In this document: piece by piece, positions 43,357 to 52,558 of the stretch
Position numbering within the stretch: the stretch's first letter is position 1
How the letters are laid out: the number at the start of each line of letters is the position of its first letter
Assembly (NCBI RefSeq): GCF_905332535.1
Contig: NZ_CAJOCF010000005.1
Coordinates: forward strand, 1-64,000
DNA length: 64,000 bases
Direction: 5' to 3'
Origin: Latilactobacillus fragifolii
GTDB taxonomy: Bacteria > Bacillota > Bacilli > Lactobacillales > Lactobacillaceae
Position numbers and translations under genes: made by a program
The notes under the pieces: model-generated
Database searches by the model: none
What the model saw: the letters and a program-made list of their open reading frames with translations, nothing else
Told to the model about the DNA's origin: nothing

Positions 43357-43611
43357 ATGTTTGGAAAACGAAAACCAACGTTAAAACAGTTGGGTGATCA
43401 AGCCCTTTTGGATTTGGTCTATCAAGTGAAAGATAAATGGCAGATGGCTCAAAAGACGCAAGAAAACGTCCGTGGACTCGATTCGCAATTAGAAATGGAA
43501 AGTAAGATTCAACAAGCCAAGTTTGAATTCTTATTCCGCCAAGCGCGTCAACGCAAAGTCGCTGGTGAAGCAGTCTCAAAAGAAGTGGCTAATAGAAATG
43601 TATTTAGATAG
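43357..43611 (+). CDS. yaaL: YaaL family protein (DUF2508)
   Basis: The protein has 84 residues, helical and charged, with the family pattern LLDLVYQVKDKWQMAQ...KFEFLFRQAR. Its function is unknown, and it is conserved next to recR. ATG 43357 is preferred; the longer frame overlaps recR. Confidence 0.88.
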   Translation: MFGKRKPTLKQLGDQALLDLVYQVKDKWQMAQKTQENVRGLDSQLEMESKIQQAKFEFLFRQARQRKVAGEAVSKEVANRNVFR

Positions 43612-43701
43612 TGCTGAGTCGAACGAGTTGGTTTCGAGGATTAACCGGGCAAAACCGTTCAAAAAAGCGCGTTTTTGGGGAATATTATTTGAAGAAGAGG
43701 T

Positions 43702-43735
43702 CGCCTAATCTATACCAGATAGGGGGCTTTTTTGT
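43702..43735 (+). terminator. Hairpin after yaaL
   Basis: An imperfect stem CCTAATCT / AGATAGG is followed by a T6 run. The stretch 43612-43924 holds no secure gene. Confidence 0.6.
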
Positions 43736-43924
43736 ATGCTAGTACGCATTTTAATCAGCGGTTTTTGGAGCTTAATCAAAGTTACCAAATTGGCGCCGGC
43801 ATTAGCCGCTTGGCAAATCTAGTGAATGCTTGGAAGATAACCGCGCCAAACGTACTCTTCTCTTTACCTTATTTAGCGAATCAAGTAAAATGATAGTAAC
43901 ACTATGGATGAAGAAGGTTGTTTT

Positions 43925-44569
43925 GTGGTAGGAAAATTGATTACGTTTGAAGGGCCAGATGGTGCTGGAAAAACGAGTGCGTTGATGGCTGTTGTGCCAT
44001 TACTTGAAGCAAAGTGCAACCAAGCCATCATTGTCACGCGTGAACCAGGTGGCAATCCGATTGCTGAGAAGATTCGCAAGGTTATTTTAGATGTTGAAAA
44101 TACGGCGATGGATGACCGTACCGAAGCACTATTATACGCGGCGGCACGACGCCAACACATTGTTGAAAAGATTGAACCGGCCTTGGCTGCTAACCAAATC
44201 GTGATTTGTGATCGGTTTGTGGACAGCTCAATCGCTTATCAAGGTGCTGGACGTGGCATTGGTGAAGCAGCTGTCGCACAGATGAACTTGTTTGCTACCA
44301 ATGGGTTAACGCCCGATTTAACGTTATATCTCGATGTACCATCTGAAGTCGGTTTACAACGGATTAAACAGAATCGGCAGGATCAATATGATCGACTGGA
44401 CCAAGAGCAGTTGGCTTTTCATCAAAAAGTACGACGCGCCTACTTACAACTTGCGCAAGATAATCCAGAGCGGATTCAAACGATTGATGCGACCGCAGAC
44501 TTAGACACCGTGATTGCCAAATGTCTGCAAGTGATTGAACACCGGTATCCAGACTTATTCACAGCATAG
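43925..44569 (+). CDS. tmk: Thymidylate kinase
   Basis: The protein has 214 residues. The P-loop is FEGPDGAGKT, the DR motif is VICDRFVDSSIAYQG and the lid region is IKQNRQDQYDRLD. It phosphorylates dTMP. GTG 43925 is proposed as the start, because AGAAGG lies seven bases upstream and it leaves only four residues before the core strand; ATG 43904 has no ribosome binding site. Confidence 0.95.
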   Translation: MVGKLITFEGPDGAGKTSALMAVVPLLEAKCNQAIIVTREPGGNPIAEKIRKVILDVENTAMDDRTEALLYAAARRQHIVEKIEPALAANQIVICDRFVDSSIAYQGAGRGIGEAAVAQMNLFATNGLTPDLTLYLDVPSEVGLQRIKQNRQDQYDRLDQEQLAFHQKVRRAYLQLAQDNPERIQTIDATADLDTVIAKCLQVIEHRYPDLFTA

Positions 44570-44585
44570 AAAAGGGGAGATTGAG

Positions 44586-44915
44586 ATGAAATTACTTTTA
44601 GCAATTGTTCAAGATAAAGATAGTAACTTACTAAGTAGCGAATTAATCGATGCCAATATTCGGGCAACCAAGTTATCAACAACTGGTGGCTTCTTGAAAT
44701 CAGGAAACACAACGTTTATTGTCGGAATTGAAGACGAACGGGTTCCTGAAGCGCTTAAAATTATTGAAAAAACGTGTCAGGCCCGCGAACAATTTATGAC
44801 ACCGCCTGTTAATATGGATGCCACGATGGATAGCTCAATGTCATATCCGATTGAAGTGCAAGTCGGTGGGGCAACCGTCTTTGTGATGCCGATTGAACAG
44901 TTTCACCGCTTCTAA
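44586..44915 (+). CDS. darA: Cyclic-di-AMP receptor of the PII-like DarA/PstA family
   Basis: The protein has 109 residues. The N-terminal MKLLLAIVQDKDSNLLSSEL and the TTGGFLKSGNTTF loop are those of DarA (PstA, DUF970), trimeric PII-like proteins that bind c-di-AMP. Its downstream target is not known. It is between tmk and holB as in Bacillus. AAAGGGGAG precedes the ATG. Confidence 0.93.
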   Translation: MKLLLAIVQDKDSNLLSSELIDANIRATKLSTTGGFLKSGNTTFIVGIEDERVPEALKIIEKTCQAREQFMTPPVNMDATMDSSMSYPIEVQVGGATVFVMPIEQFHRF

Positions 44916-44918
44916 TCG

Positions 44919-45905
44919 ATGGCCAGTTTAACAATTGAACAGTTGCAACCTAAACTTGTGACCCAGTTTGCCCAGATTATTGCGCGTGGTCAGATGGCGC
45001 ATGGTTATCTATTAGCCGGTGCACAAGGGTTGGGGAAGACGCAATTAGCACAATGGTTGGCACTGCGTCTGTTCTGTCGCCAAGTGACGCCAGATGGCCA
45101 ACCTTGTCGGACATGTCCAGAATGTCAGCGGATTTTGACACATAACCATCCGGATGTTATTGAAATCAAGCCGGAAGGGGCACGGATTAAGATTGCTGAT
45201 ATTCGCTATTTGAAACAAGAAGTGGCGAAGAGTGGGATGGAATCTAGCCAACGCTTGTTCATCATCGAAGCAGCGGAAACACTAACTGCCAGTGCGGCCA
45301 ATAGCTTGTTGAAGTTCTTGGAAGAACCGGCCCAGAATGTTTACGCGATTTTATGTACAAGTAATAAAAATCAAATGCTCCCTACGATTTTATCACGGCT
45401 TCAAGTGATTGATCTGGCAGCATTACCACCGCAAATGGTGCAACAACAGTTTGAAGCTGCTGGTATTTTGCCACAACAAGCCCAGTTATTGGTGCACTTG
45501 ACAAGTGACTTAACTGAAGCACAAGCATTATTAGCTGAGGATTGGCTAGTACAAGTCAGTGCGAAGCTTGCTACGTGGGCGCGAAAAGTTGAACAACGCG
45601 ACTTAGAAGCATTTGTGCAGATTCAGACGCAAATTTTACCATTATTAACTGATCGTCAACAGCAAAAGACTTTTCTAATCTTGGTGGGTTTATGGTACCA
45701 AGACTTATTGAATTACCGCTATGAATTAGGCGGCACACCATGTTTTGGTGCGTATGCAAGTCAGTTAAACCAAGCCAGTGCGGCGTTAACTACCACGCAA
45801 TTGGTTGCTCAGACGGAATATGCTTTACAAGCCCAACGTGTTTTTGAGCAAAATATTAGTTGCCAAAACGTTTTAGAGAGTTTAACGTTAAAGTTAATTG
45901 CATAG
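44919..45905 (+). CDS. holB: DNA polymerase III subunit delta'
   Basis: The protein has 328 residues. A nucleotide-binding-like loop GAQGLGKTQLAQW, a C4 zinc module (CRQVTPDGQPCRTCPEC) and SAANSLLKFLEEP are present. It is part of the clamp loader with DnaX. It starts three bases after the darA stop with no clear ribosome binding site, so translation is probably coupled. Confidence 0.95.
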   Translation: MASLTIEQLQPKLVTQFAQIIARGQMAHGYLLAGAQGLGKTQLAQWLALRLFCRQVTPDGQPCRTCPECQRILTHNHPDVIEIKPEGARIKIADIRYLKQEVAKSGMESSQRLFIIEAAETLTASAANSLLKFLEEPAQNVYAILCTSNKNQMLPTILSRLQVIDLAALPPQMVQQQFEAAGILPQQAQLLVHLTSDLTEAQALLAEDWLVQVSAKLATWARKVEQRDLEAFVQIQTQILPLLTDRQQQKTFLILVGLWYQDLLNYRYELGGTPCFGAYASQLNQASAALTTTQLVAQTEYALQAQRVFEQNISCQNVLESLTLKLIA

Positions 45906-45942
45906 TAAGACGCATAATCAGCGTATTGGGAGGATATCAACG

Positions 45943-46293
45943 GTGAGTAAAGACTTATATGAACAGTTATCAGACATTGAACAGCAAGCAAAATTAACGT
46001 TTGAGGGGCTCAGTGAAATGAAAGCAGTCCTTGCCGCAGTCCTTGAGAAAAATGCTGAATTAAAGATTGAAAATAAGCATTTGCGGGAACATTTGCAAGA
46101 ATTGGAACCAGCAACCACTGCGCAAACCGGTAAAGAAGGGGCTCAGTCCCTTTCAAAATCCATACAGAATCTACAGAATCTTTACGAAGAAGGCTATCAC
46201 ATCTGTCCGCGATTTTACGGGTCACGACGTGAGGATAACGAGCCTTGCATCTTTTGTAATGATGTCATCTACGGCGAACGAACAAACGATTAA
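45943..46293 (+). CDS. yabA: Replication initiation control protein YabA
   Basis: The protein has 116 residues. An N-terminal leucine-zipper coiled coil (to about residue 60) and a C-terminal zinc-binding region HICPRFYG...PCIFC are present. It links DnaA to the sliding clamp and restrains initiation. The start is GTG 45943, eight bases after GGGAGG. Confidence 0.95.
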   Translation: MSKDLYEQLSDIEQQAKLTFEGLSEMKAVLAAVLEKNAELKIENKHLREHLQELEPATTAQTGKEGAQSLSKSIQNLQNLYEEGYHICPRFYGSRREDNEPCIFCNDVIYGERTND

Positions 46294-46368
46294 AAAGGCA
46301 GGGCAAAAGAGATGCTTACTTTTGGCCTGTCTTTATGTCATTACTGGTGTATCTTGAAAGGATAGAAC

Positions 46369-47247
46369 ATGCAAACACAATCAAGCTTTAAAACGACGGG
46401 AACGGGAACTTTATTTTTAGTGCCAACGCCCATCGGTAACTTAGGCGATATGACTTACCGCGCAATCGACACATTGAAATCGGTCGCGCTGATTGCTGCT
46501 GAAGATACACGGAATACGCAGAAGTTATTGAACCACTTTGAGATTGAAACGAAACAAATTAGTTTTCACGAGCACAATACGCAACAACGAATTGAAACCC
46601 TGATTGAAAAATTAGTAGCCGGTGACGATATTGCACAAGTCAGTGATGCGGGGATGCCATCTATTAGTGATCCTGGTCATGAACTGGTTAAAGCCTGCAT
46701 TGAAGCAGGTATTTCAGTGGTGCCACTACCAGGGGCCAACGCTGGGATTACGGCATTGATTGCTTCAGGTATCACACCACAACCCTTTACGTTCTATGGC
46801 TTTTTGCCACGTAAAGGAAAAGAATTAACTGCGGCCGTAACGTCATTGGCCCAAAAATCGGAAACGTTGATTTTTTATGAAGCACCCCACCGTTTGAAAA
46901 AGACGTTGCAAGCCTTAATCAGCACGTTTGGTGCCGATCGCAAAGTCACCTTGGGGCGTGAACTGACGAAGAAGTTCGAAGAATTCATTCGTGGTGATTT
47001 GGCAGAAGTGCTTGCTTGGGCCACCGAAAAGGAACTCCGTGGCGAATTTGTGATTATCGTTGCCGGGAATCCAGCGCCAACTGTCGCAGCTAGCGTAAGT
47101 ATAACCGAATCATTATCCCTCCCTGAACAAGTAGAAGCCCAGATTCAACAAGGAGCTAGTCCCAACGTAGCCATTAAGACGGTCGCTAAGGCAAATGGAT
47201 TGAAGAAACAAGTCGTTTATAACGCCTATCATGAATTAACAGAATAG
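46369..47247 (+). CDS. rsmI: 16S rRNA (cytidine(1402)-2'-O)-methyltransferase
   Basis: The protein has 292 residues of the tetrapyrrole-methylase fold. LVPTPIGNLGDMTYRAI, AAEDTRNTQKLLNHF and SDAGMPSISDPG are diagnostic. It acts in the 30S decoding centre. AAAGGATAG precedes the ATG. Confidence 0.97.
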   Translation: MQTQSSFKTTGTGTLFLVPTPIGNLGDMTYRAIDTLKSVALIAAEDTRNTQKLLNHFEIETKQISFHEHNTQQRIETLIEKLVAGDDIAQVSDAGMPSISDPGHELVKACIEAGISVVPLPGANAGITALIASGITPQPFTFYGFLPRKGKELTAAVTSLAQKSETLIFYEAPHRLKKTLQALISTFGADRKVTLGRELTKKFEEFIRGDLAEVLAWATEKELRGEFVIIVAGNPAPTVAASVSITESLSLPEQVEAQIQQGASPNVAIKTVAKANGLKKQVVYNAYHELTE

Positions 47248-47257
47248 AGGTCCCGCA

Positions 47258-48007
47258 ATGCCAGGAAAGCAATATTCAGAGAATTATCAAATTCCGTATT
47301 TCGAAACAGACATCAAGGGCGAATTAACGCTCGCATCATTAGTTAACATTTTGATTTTAGCATCAGAACATCAACTCAACGCACTCAACGTCGGTGAAGC
47401 GACGATGCATGCGCTCAATCTCGGTTGGGTGGTCACCCAATATCAGATGCAGATTACGCGGATGCCTAAGGTTGATGAAAAAGTTAAAATTGTGACTGAA
47501 GCTGAAAGTTATAATAAGTACTTTTGTTACCGGAATTTTTGGCTGTACGATGAAGCAGGTAATGAATGCGTCTTTGTTCAAAGTATTTTTGTAATGATGT
47601 CGTATGAAACTCGTAGTATGGTACAAGTGGTACCAGAAATTATGGCCCCCTTTGAATCAAGTGAAATTAAAGGTAGCAAGCGATTCCCCCGGATTAAGAA
47701 AGTGGATCCTGAACAAGTGGCCATCAAAGAATATCGCGTGCGCTATTTCGACATTGATGGTAATCAACATGTCAACAATGTCCACTATTTTGAATGGATG
47801 TTGGATGCACTTGATTATGACTTCTTGACGACGCATCGCGTGGCAGGTGTCAATATTCGTTATGGCCACGAAATCCAATACGGGCAAATGACGCAAAGTA
47901 TGGTCGAACAACTCACAATTGACGATGTAATCACCACACGGCATAAAGTCGCAGTTGATAATCTAAGTGCAGCGGAAGCGGAGATTACATGGGAAAAGTG
48001 CGTTTGA
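47258..48007 (+). CDS. Acyl-ACP thioesterase
   Basis: The protein has 249 residues with two hotdog modules. The second contains DIDGNQHVNNVHYFEWMLD, including the Asn/His motif of FatA-type thioesterases. It releases free fatty acids from acyl carrier protein. It lies ten bases after rsmI, the usual lactobacillar order. Confidence 0.9.
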   Translation: MPGKQYSENYQIPYFETDIKGELTLASLVNILILASEHQLNALNVGEATMHALNLGWVVTQYQMQITRMPKVDEKVKIVTEAESYNKYFCYRNFWLYDEAGNECVFVQSIFVMMSYETRSMVQVVPEIMAPFESSEIKGSKRFPRIKKVDPEQVAIKEYRVRYFDIDGNQHVNNVHYFEWMLDALDYDFLTTHRVAGVNIRYGHEIQYGQMTQSMVEQLTIDDVITTRHKVAVDNLSAAEAEITWEKCV

Positions 48008-48035
48008 AATGTTTAAGACAGCGTGCGAAGACAGA

Positions 48036-48078
48036 CTAAAAAAGCCCATCACAATTTTACTTGTGATGGGCTTTTTTG
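48036..48078. terminator. Bidirectional terminator
   Basis: AAAAGCCCATCACAA / TTGTGATGGGCTTTT, between the convergent thioesterase and asparaginase genes. Confidence 0.92.
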
Positions 48079-48110
48079 CTTTGGTTTTTTTGGCTGCTTG
48101 GTTAAACGTG

Positions 48111-49085
48111 CTACGATGTGGCGTTGCTAACAAATTCTTTTAATGCGGCGCCGGTTTTCCCTGCGCTTAGGCCGACTTGTAATTTTAAGCGTGCTTTTGG
48201 TCCATTGAGACCTTGACAGAAGGTGATGCCCATTTGTTTGAGCTTCACACCGCCGCCTTGGTAATCGTAAACATCTTCGGCAATCCCGTTGAAACAGCGA
48301 GAAACGAGCACGATTGGGATGTTATGATTTAATAGCGATTGCACAGCAGGTAAGGTTGCCGGTGGTAAGTTACCAGCCCCCAGTGCTTCAATGACGAGTC
48401 CTTTAGTGTTAGGTTGGTCGATGGCATTGAATAAAGTACCATCCATGCCCGCATATGCTTTTAAAAGATAAACGGGTTCGACAAGGGTTTTAATGTCGCA
48501 AATTTCAGAACGAATTAATTCTTGGAAGAAATTCGCATTGTGCTTGCTGACCAAACCGATGGGGCCAAAAGTCGGGGTTCTAAAGGTTGCGACGTTTGTC
48601 GTGTGCGTTTTTGTGACATAACGTGCTGTGTGAATCTCATCGTTCATCACAACGAGCACGCCCTTGTCATGAGCATCGTCAGAAGCGGCCGTCCAAACAG
48701 CACTAATCAAGTTGTGTAACCCGTCTGCGCCGATTTCATTCGACGAGCGCATCGCGCCCGTCACGACAACGGGGATGTTGTTGGGCAATGTTAAGTCTAA
48801 GAAGTAGGCTGTTTCTTCGAGTGTATCCGTCCCGTGGGTGACCACCACCCCATCAATTCCGTCTTCTTCTGCTTGTTGGATGCGGTTTTTGAGGTCTAAC
48901 ATCACAGCCGGTGTGATGTGTGGTGAAGGGAGGTTGGCGAACGTTTCACTTTCAATCATTAATTGATTATCAAATAGCTTTTCAAAGCCAGCCATTGGGT
49001 TTTGATCGGTGGGGGCTACCGCGCCATCTTCATCAGCGGACATTGCGATTGTGCCACCGGTATGGAGGACTAAAATTTTCTTCAT
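48111..49085 (-). CDS. ansA: Type I L-asparaginase
   Basis: The protein has 324 residues. The first threonine motif is LHTGGTIAMS and the second is VVTHGTDTLEETAYFL. No signal peptide is present, so it is cytoplasmic. It hydrolyses asparagine to aspartate and ammonia. ATG 49085 follows AAAGGTG; the longer frame (from 49097) overlaps the ribosome binding site. Confidence 0.94.
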   Translation of the reverse strand: MKKILVLHTGGTIAMSADEDGAVAPTDQNPMAGFEKLFDNQLMIESETFANLPSPHITPAVMLDLKNRIQQAEEDGIDGVVVTHGTDTLEETAYFLDLTLPNNIPVVVTGAMRSSNEIGADGLHNLISAVWTAASDDAHDKGVLVVMNDEIHTARYVTKTHTTNVATFRTPTFGPIGLVSKHNANFFQELIRSEICDIKTLVEPVYLLKAYAGMDGTLFNAIDQPNTKGLVIEALGAGNLPPATLPAVQSLLNHNIPIVLVSRCFNGIAEDVYDYQGGGVKLKQMGITFCQGLNGPKARLKLQVGLSAGKTGAALKEFVSNATS

Positions 49086-49220
49086 ATTAATAAACACCTT
49101 TCTTTAAATCCGAATTACTTATCTGTAAGTATAGCAAATTTTCTGCAAGAGTTGCTGAAAAACGAAAATCAATTGCTTGTAATTAAATAACGTTAGTGAT
49201 ACATTTGAAGGGTTCTAAAA

Positions 49221-49318
49221 ATTCGGAGTAGGACTGAAGCGTTAAGTGCTGGTGGAACGGAATGTGAACACCAGACGAAAAGCAATAATGCTTGCGATTT
49301 CAGTACCGCATTCGCCGC
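49221..49318 (+). promoter_or_regulatory. Tetrahydrofolate (THF) riboswitch
   Basis: The conserved pieces are in order. GGAGTAG comes first, then the strand ACTGAA (pairing with TTCAGT at 49299-49304), then GCGTTAAGTG. The stem CTGGTG / CACCAG follows, then ACGA, the stem AAGC / GCTT, and ACCGC near 49305. It lies upstream of the folate transporter gene, as expected. Confidence 0.88.
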
Positions 49319-49335
49319 AGGATTATTTGTGGCAG

Positions 49336-49348
49336 CTCCAAAAAGGAG
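49336..49348 (+). promoter_or_regulatory. Ribosome binding site of folT sequestered by an anti-SD
   Basis: CTCC (49336-49339) and the SD GGAG (49345-49348) can pair around an AAAAA loop, extended by GC/GC contacts. This suggests the riboswitch acts on translation. The same CTCC could pair with the GGAG opening the aptamer. Confidence 0.6.
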
Positions 49349-49356
49349 ATGCTTTT

Positions 49357-49890
49357 ATGGTTAATGGTCAGATTTTTGGTGTTAAGCTAGACACTAGACG
49401 CATTGTGTTACTAGCTGTTTTAATTGCTTTACAATTGGTGATTGCCCGCTTTGCAATTTCACTAACGATTTTCAGAATTAGTTTTGGCTTTATCGTTACC
49501 GCCTTGATGGGCTGGTGGTTTGGCCCACTTTGGGCGGGGCTGGCGGCTGTCATTGGCGATCTCATTAATAGCTTGATGATTGGGGTTCCGGGTGGTTATT
49601 TTCCAGGCTTTACGCTTTCAGCGTTCCTAGGGGCTTTTATCTACGGGTGTTACTTCTATCGACAAAAGATTACATGGTGGCGCGTGCTGGCGGCCGTAGT
49701 CACAGTTGTGTTGATTGTTAACCTCGGTTTAAATTCATGGTGGGTGGCGCTTATTAGTCATACACCATTTGGCTTCCACTTTACCGCCCGCGCGATTGGT
49801 GAAGCTGCCACGTTAGTCATTCATCCGATTGTTTTATACATCGTGATGCATTTTGAACCTGTTATTAGATTAAAAGATCGCGTATTATAA
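49357..49890 (+). CDS. folT: Folate-specific ECF transporter S component FolT
   Basis: The protein has 178 residues and about six membrane helices. The N-terminal RRIVLLAVLIALQLVIARF and the block RISFGFIVTALMGWWFGP fit the folate ECF S-component family, and the THF riboswitch upstream supports the substrate. It would use the shared EcfAA'T energising module encoded elsewhere. ATG 49357 is nine bases after GGAG; the longer frame from 49246 translates the riboswitch. Confidence 0.93.
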   Translation: MVNGQIFGVKLDTRRIVLLAVLIALQLVIARFAISLTIFRISFGFIVTALMGWWFGPLWAGLAAVIGDLINSLMIGVPGGYFPGFTLSAFLGAFIYGCYFYRQKITWWRVLAAVVTVVLIVNLGLNSWWVALISHTPFGFHFTARAIGEAATLVIHPIVLYIVMHFEPVIRLKDRVL

Positions 49891-49896
49891 ACGAGT

Positions 49897-49929
49897 AGGT
49901 GTTATCGATTTGAGGATAACGCCTTTTTT
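49897..49929 (+). terminator. Terminator of folT
   Basis: AGGTGTTATC / GATAACGCCT with a T7 run. Confidence 0.88.
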
Positions 49930-49957
49930 TGTGGAAACCGGCTTTTTATGCTAGAAT
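49929..49957 (+). promoter_or_regulatory. Promoter of tsaB-rimI-tsaD
   Basis: TTGTGG, a 17-base spacer ending in TGC, then TAGAAT. It abuts the folT terminator. Confidence 0.7.
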
Positions 49958-49990
49958 AACAAGGATTATAAGCAGAAGAAGGATGAAATA

Positions 49991-50716
49991 ATGAAGCTAT
50001 TGGCAATGGATACCTCGAATCAAGCGGTGAGTGTGGCCCTCCTTGAGAATCATCAAATTTTAGGCGAAATGACTGTTAATATTCGTCAAACACATAGTCA
50101 AACGTTACTTCCAATGATCGATCAACTATTGAAACAAACGAAAACCGCCATCGAAGCTATCGATCGCTTTGTCGTTGCAGAAGGGCCAGGTTCGTACACG
50201 GGATTACGGATTGCAGTGACAACAGCTAAATCTTTTGCTTGGACATTGAACAAGTCACTGGTTGGGATTTCGAGCTTAGCATTGCTAGCAGCTAATGTGA
50301 CGGATACGACGGCTTTGATTGTCCCGTTATTTGATGCACGTCGCGCCAATGTTTTCACGGGGGTTTATCAGTGGCAAAATGGCACATTGCAAACGGTGGT
50401 GGCCGATCAACACATTTCATTAGAAGCGCTGTTGGCACAGTTACAATTGTTGGCTGAACCCGTTTATTTTGTGGGAAATGACGTTGCCCACTTTAGCGAA
50501 CAGATTCAAGCCGTATTAGGCAGCAAAGCGTATTTTGTATCCGCTAATCACAATTTACCGCATGCCAGTGTTTTGGGTGAATTAGGCTTGACGGCTGAAC
50601 CAATCACGGATATTCACGGCTTTGCCCCCGTTTATTTACGCAAGACGGAAGCAGAAGTTAACTGGGTAAAAACGCATGACGAGCGGGGCGCTGATTCATA
50701 TGTGGAACAAGTTTAG
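49991..50716 (+). CDS. tsaB: tRNA t6A biosynthesis protein TsaB
   Basis: The protein has 241 residues of the ASKHA fold. LAMDTSNQAVSVAL and VAEGPGSYTGLRIAV are typical. It is an inactive paralogue that scaffolds TsaD in making N6-threonylcarbamoyl-adenosine in tRNA. It overlaps rimI at its end and is in one operon with tsaD. Confidence 0.96.
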   Translation: MKLLAMDTSNQAVSVALLENHQILGEMTVNIRQTHSQTLLPMIDQLLKQTKTAIEAIDRFVVAEGPGSYTGLRIAVTTAKSFAWTLNKSLVGISSLALLAANVTDTTALIVPLFDARRANVFTGVYQWQNGTLQTVVADQHISLEALLAQLQLLAEPVYFVGNDVAHFSEQIQAVLGSKAYFVSANHNLPHASVLGELGLTAEPITDIHGFAPVYLRKTEAEVNWVKTHDERGADSYVEQV

Positions 50717-51245
50717 GGAATACCTCAAACCCCAGATTTGGTTCAAAAAAGAAATGCCTTACACCACGCGACGTGTTGAGATTGATGAGACCATCTTTTA
50801 CTTAGCCCGCGCAAGCCAAAATGATATTACGGCATTGTTGGACATCGAGCGGGCGGTTTATGCGGGTCAGACACCGTGGGATCGCTGGGCGTTTACCAGT
50901 GAATTAAATAAGCGCAAGACATCGTTATACCTTGTTTTATGTCACGGCACGGAAGTTGTGGCATTTATCGGGGCATGGTTTTCAACGAATGAAGCTCACA
51001 TTACCAACATCGCGGTCCGACCAAGTTATCAAAAACGCGGTATTGGGCACTTTTTGGTGCATGAAATGGTCAGCTTAGCGCATGATTATCCCAGTCAAAA
51101 AATTACCCTCGAAGTACGCGCTAGCAACACAAGGGCCCAAGCTGTTTATCAACGGTTGGGTTTTACGGTGGTGCGGACGCGCCCTAATTATTACATTCAG
51201 GAAAAAGAAGACGCATTCAGTATGTGTCGGATATTGAGTCAATAG
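50700..51245 (+). CDS. rimI: Ribosomal protein S18-alanine N-acetyltransferase RimI
   Basis: The protein has 181 residues from ATG 50700 (ATG 50676 also possible; neither has a strong ribosome binding site). The GNAT core includes HITNIAVRPSYQKRGIGHFL, the acetyl-CoA loop, and NTRAQAVYQRLGF. About 30 extra residues precede the usual RimI core. It overlaps tsaB by 17 bases in another frame. Confidence 0.92.
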   Translation: MWNKFREYLKPQIWFKKEMPYTTRRVEIDETIFYLARASQNDITALLDIERAVYAGQTPWDRWAFTSELNKRKTSLYLVLCHGTEVVAFIGAWFSTNEAHITNIAVRPSYQKRGIGHFLVHEMVSLAHDYPSQKITLEVRASNTRAQAVYQRLGFTVVRTRPNYYIQEKEDAFSMCRILSQ

Positions 51246-51254
51246 GAGTCAGTC

Positions 51255-52283
51255 ATGTCGGAAAAACGAGAATTAATTTTAGCATTTGAATCCAGTTGTG
51301 ATGAAACGAGTGTCGCCGTGATTGAAGACGGTCACGTTATTTTAAGCAATATTATCGCAACTCAAATTAAGAGTCACCAACGTTTCGGAGGCGTCGTGCC
51401 CGAAGTGGCCAGTCGCCATCATGTTGAACAAATCACAGTTTGTACCCAAGCTGCTTTAGAAGAGGCGGGGGTTACTTACGCGGATTTAACAGCGGTTGCT
51501 GTGACTTATGGCCCCGGCTTGGTTGGGGCCTTATTAATTGGGGTCACAGCCGCCAAAGCGATTGCTTACGCCCACCACTTACCATTGATTCCAGTCAATC
51601 ATATGGCAGGGCATATTTATGCAGCGCGTTTTGTTAAGCCATTAGAATACCCATTGTTGGCCTTGCTTGTTTCAGGTGGCCATACTGAATTGGTGTATAT
51701 GCCGGCCGCTGGTGAGTTCGAAATCATTGGTGATACACGGGATGATGCAGCAGGAGAAGCCTATGATAAAATCGGGCGGGTACTGGGTGTTCAATACCCA
51801 GCTGGCAAAGAAATCGACCGGCTAGCCCACTTGGGTCAAGATACGTTCGATTTTCCACGGGCAATGCTTAAAGAAGCGAATCTCGACTTTAGTTTTAGTG
51901 GTTTGAAGAGTGCCTTCATCAACACCGTCCATCATGCCGATCAAATTGGTGCGACATTGAGTCATGAAGATTTAGCCGCTAGTTTTCAAGCCAGTGTGGT
52001 CGAAGTGCTCACAACCAAAACGATGCACGCGGCGCGTCAATTGAATGTCCGCCAACTCGTCGTGGCCGGCGGGGTGGCTGCCAATCAAGGTTTACGTGAA
52101 GGTTTAGCTAAAGCGATTAAAGCATCCGATATGGACTTAGATCTCATCATCCCGCCCCTTCGCTTATGTGGCGATAACGGGGCCATGGTTGGGGCTGCGG
52201 CGCATATTGAATTACAAAAACAACATTTTGCTGATTTAAGTTTAAATGCAGTCCCTGGTTTAGATTTTCCTTATCGTGGATAA
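51255..52283 (+). CDS. tsaD: tRNA N6-threonylcarbamoyladenosine transferase TsaD
   Basis: The protein has 342 residues. The N-terminal [16 protein letters not shown], the metal-binding NHMAGHIYA and [10 protein letters not shown] are diagnostic. It transfers threonylcarbamoyl to A37 of ANN-decoding tRNAs. AGGAGTC precedes the ATG. Confidence 0.97.
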   Translation: MSEKRELILAFESSCDETSVAVIEDGHVILSNIIATQIKSHQRFGGVVPEVASRHHVEQITVCTQAALEEAGVTYADLTAVAVTYGPGLVGALLIGVTAAKAIAYAHHLPLIPVNHMAGHIYAARFVKPLEYPLLALLVSGGHTELVYMPAAGEFEIIGDTRDDAAGEAYDKIGRVLGVQYPAGKEIDRLAHLGQDTFDFPRAMLKEANLDFSFSGLKSAFINTVHHADQIGATLSHEDLAASFQASVVEVLTTKTMHAARQLNVRQLVVAGGVAANQGLREGLAKAIKASDMDLDLIIPPLRLCGDNGAMVGAAAHIELQKQHFADLSLNAVPGLDFPYRG

Positions 52284-52369
52284 GGTGTGGATAAAAATGT
52301 GGGCGGTAACCGGATTTGGACAACCTAGATTGGGTTTAATTTTTGAAAAATAATCATCAGCAACCCAAG

Positions 52370-52411
52370 CCGATATTTGTGAAATGAACGTTTCATAGGT
52401 ATCGGTTTTTT
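52370..52411 (+). terminator. Terminator of tsaB-rimI-tsaD
   Basis: A branched but extensive stem CCGATA..TGAAA / TTTCA..TATCGG is followed by TTTTTT. Confidence 0.8.
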
Positions 52412-52489
52412 AGGTGCGCTGGTTTTTCCTCGAGCAGTTAAATGAAGTGTGGATTGGGGAAAAGAAGCCTGATTCGTTTTCAGCCACAT

Positions 52490-52526
52490 AAAAACCCCAA
52501 TATTGGATTTTAAGCCAGTATCAGGG
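52490..52526 (-). terminator. Terminator of helD
   Basis: On the minus strand, CCCTGATACTGG / CCAATATTGGGG pairs with G-U wobbles and one mismatch, then TTTTT. Confidence 0.65.
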
Positions 52527-52558
52527 TCCTCGGCAGGCGCTAATTATAACCGATTTTT

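Noticed and set aside
49246-49356. N-terminal extension of FolT
   Set aside because: These bases form the THF riboswitch and SD hairpin; the ATG at 49357 has the proper ribosome binding site.
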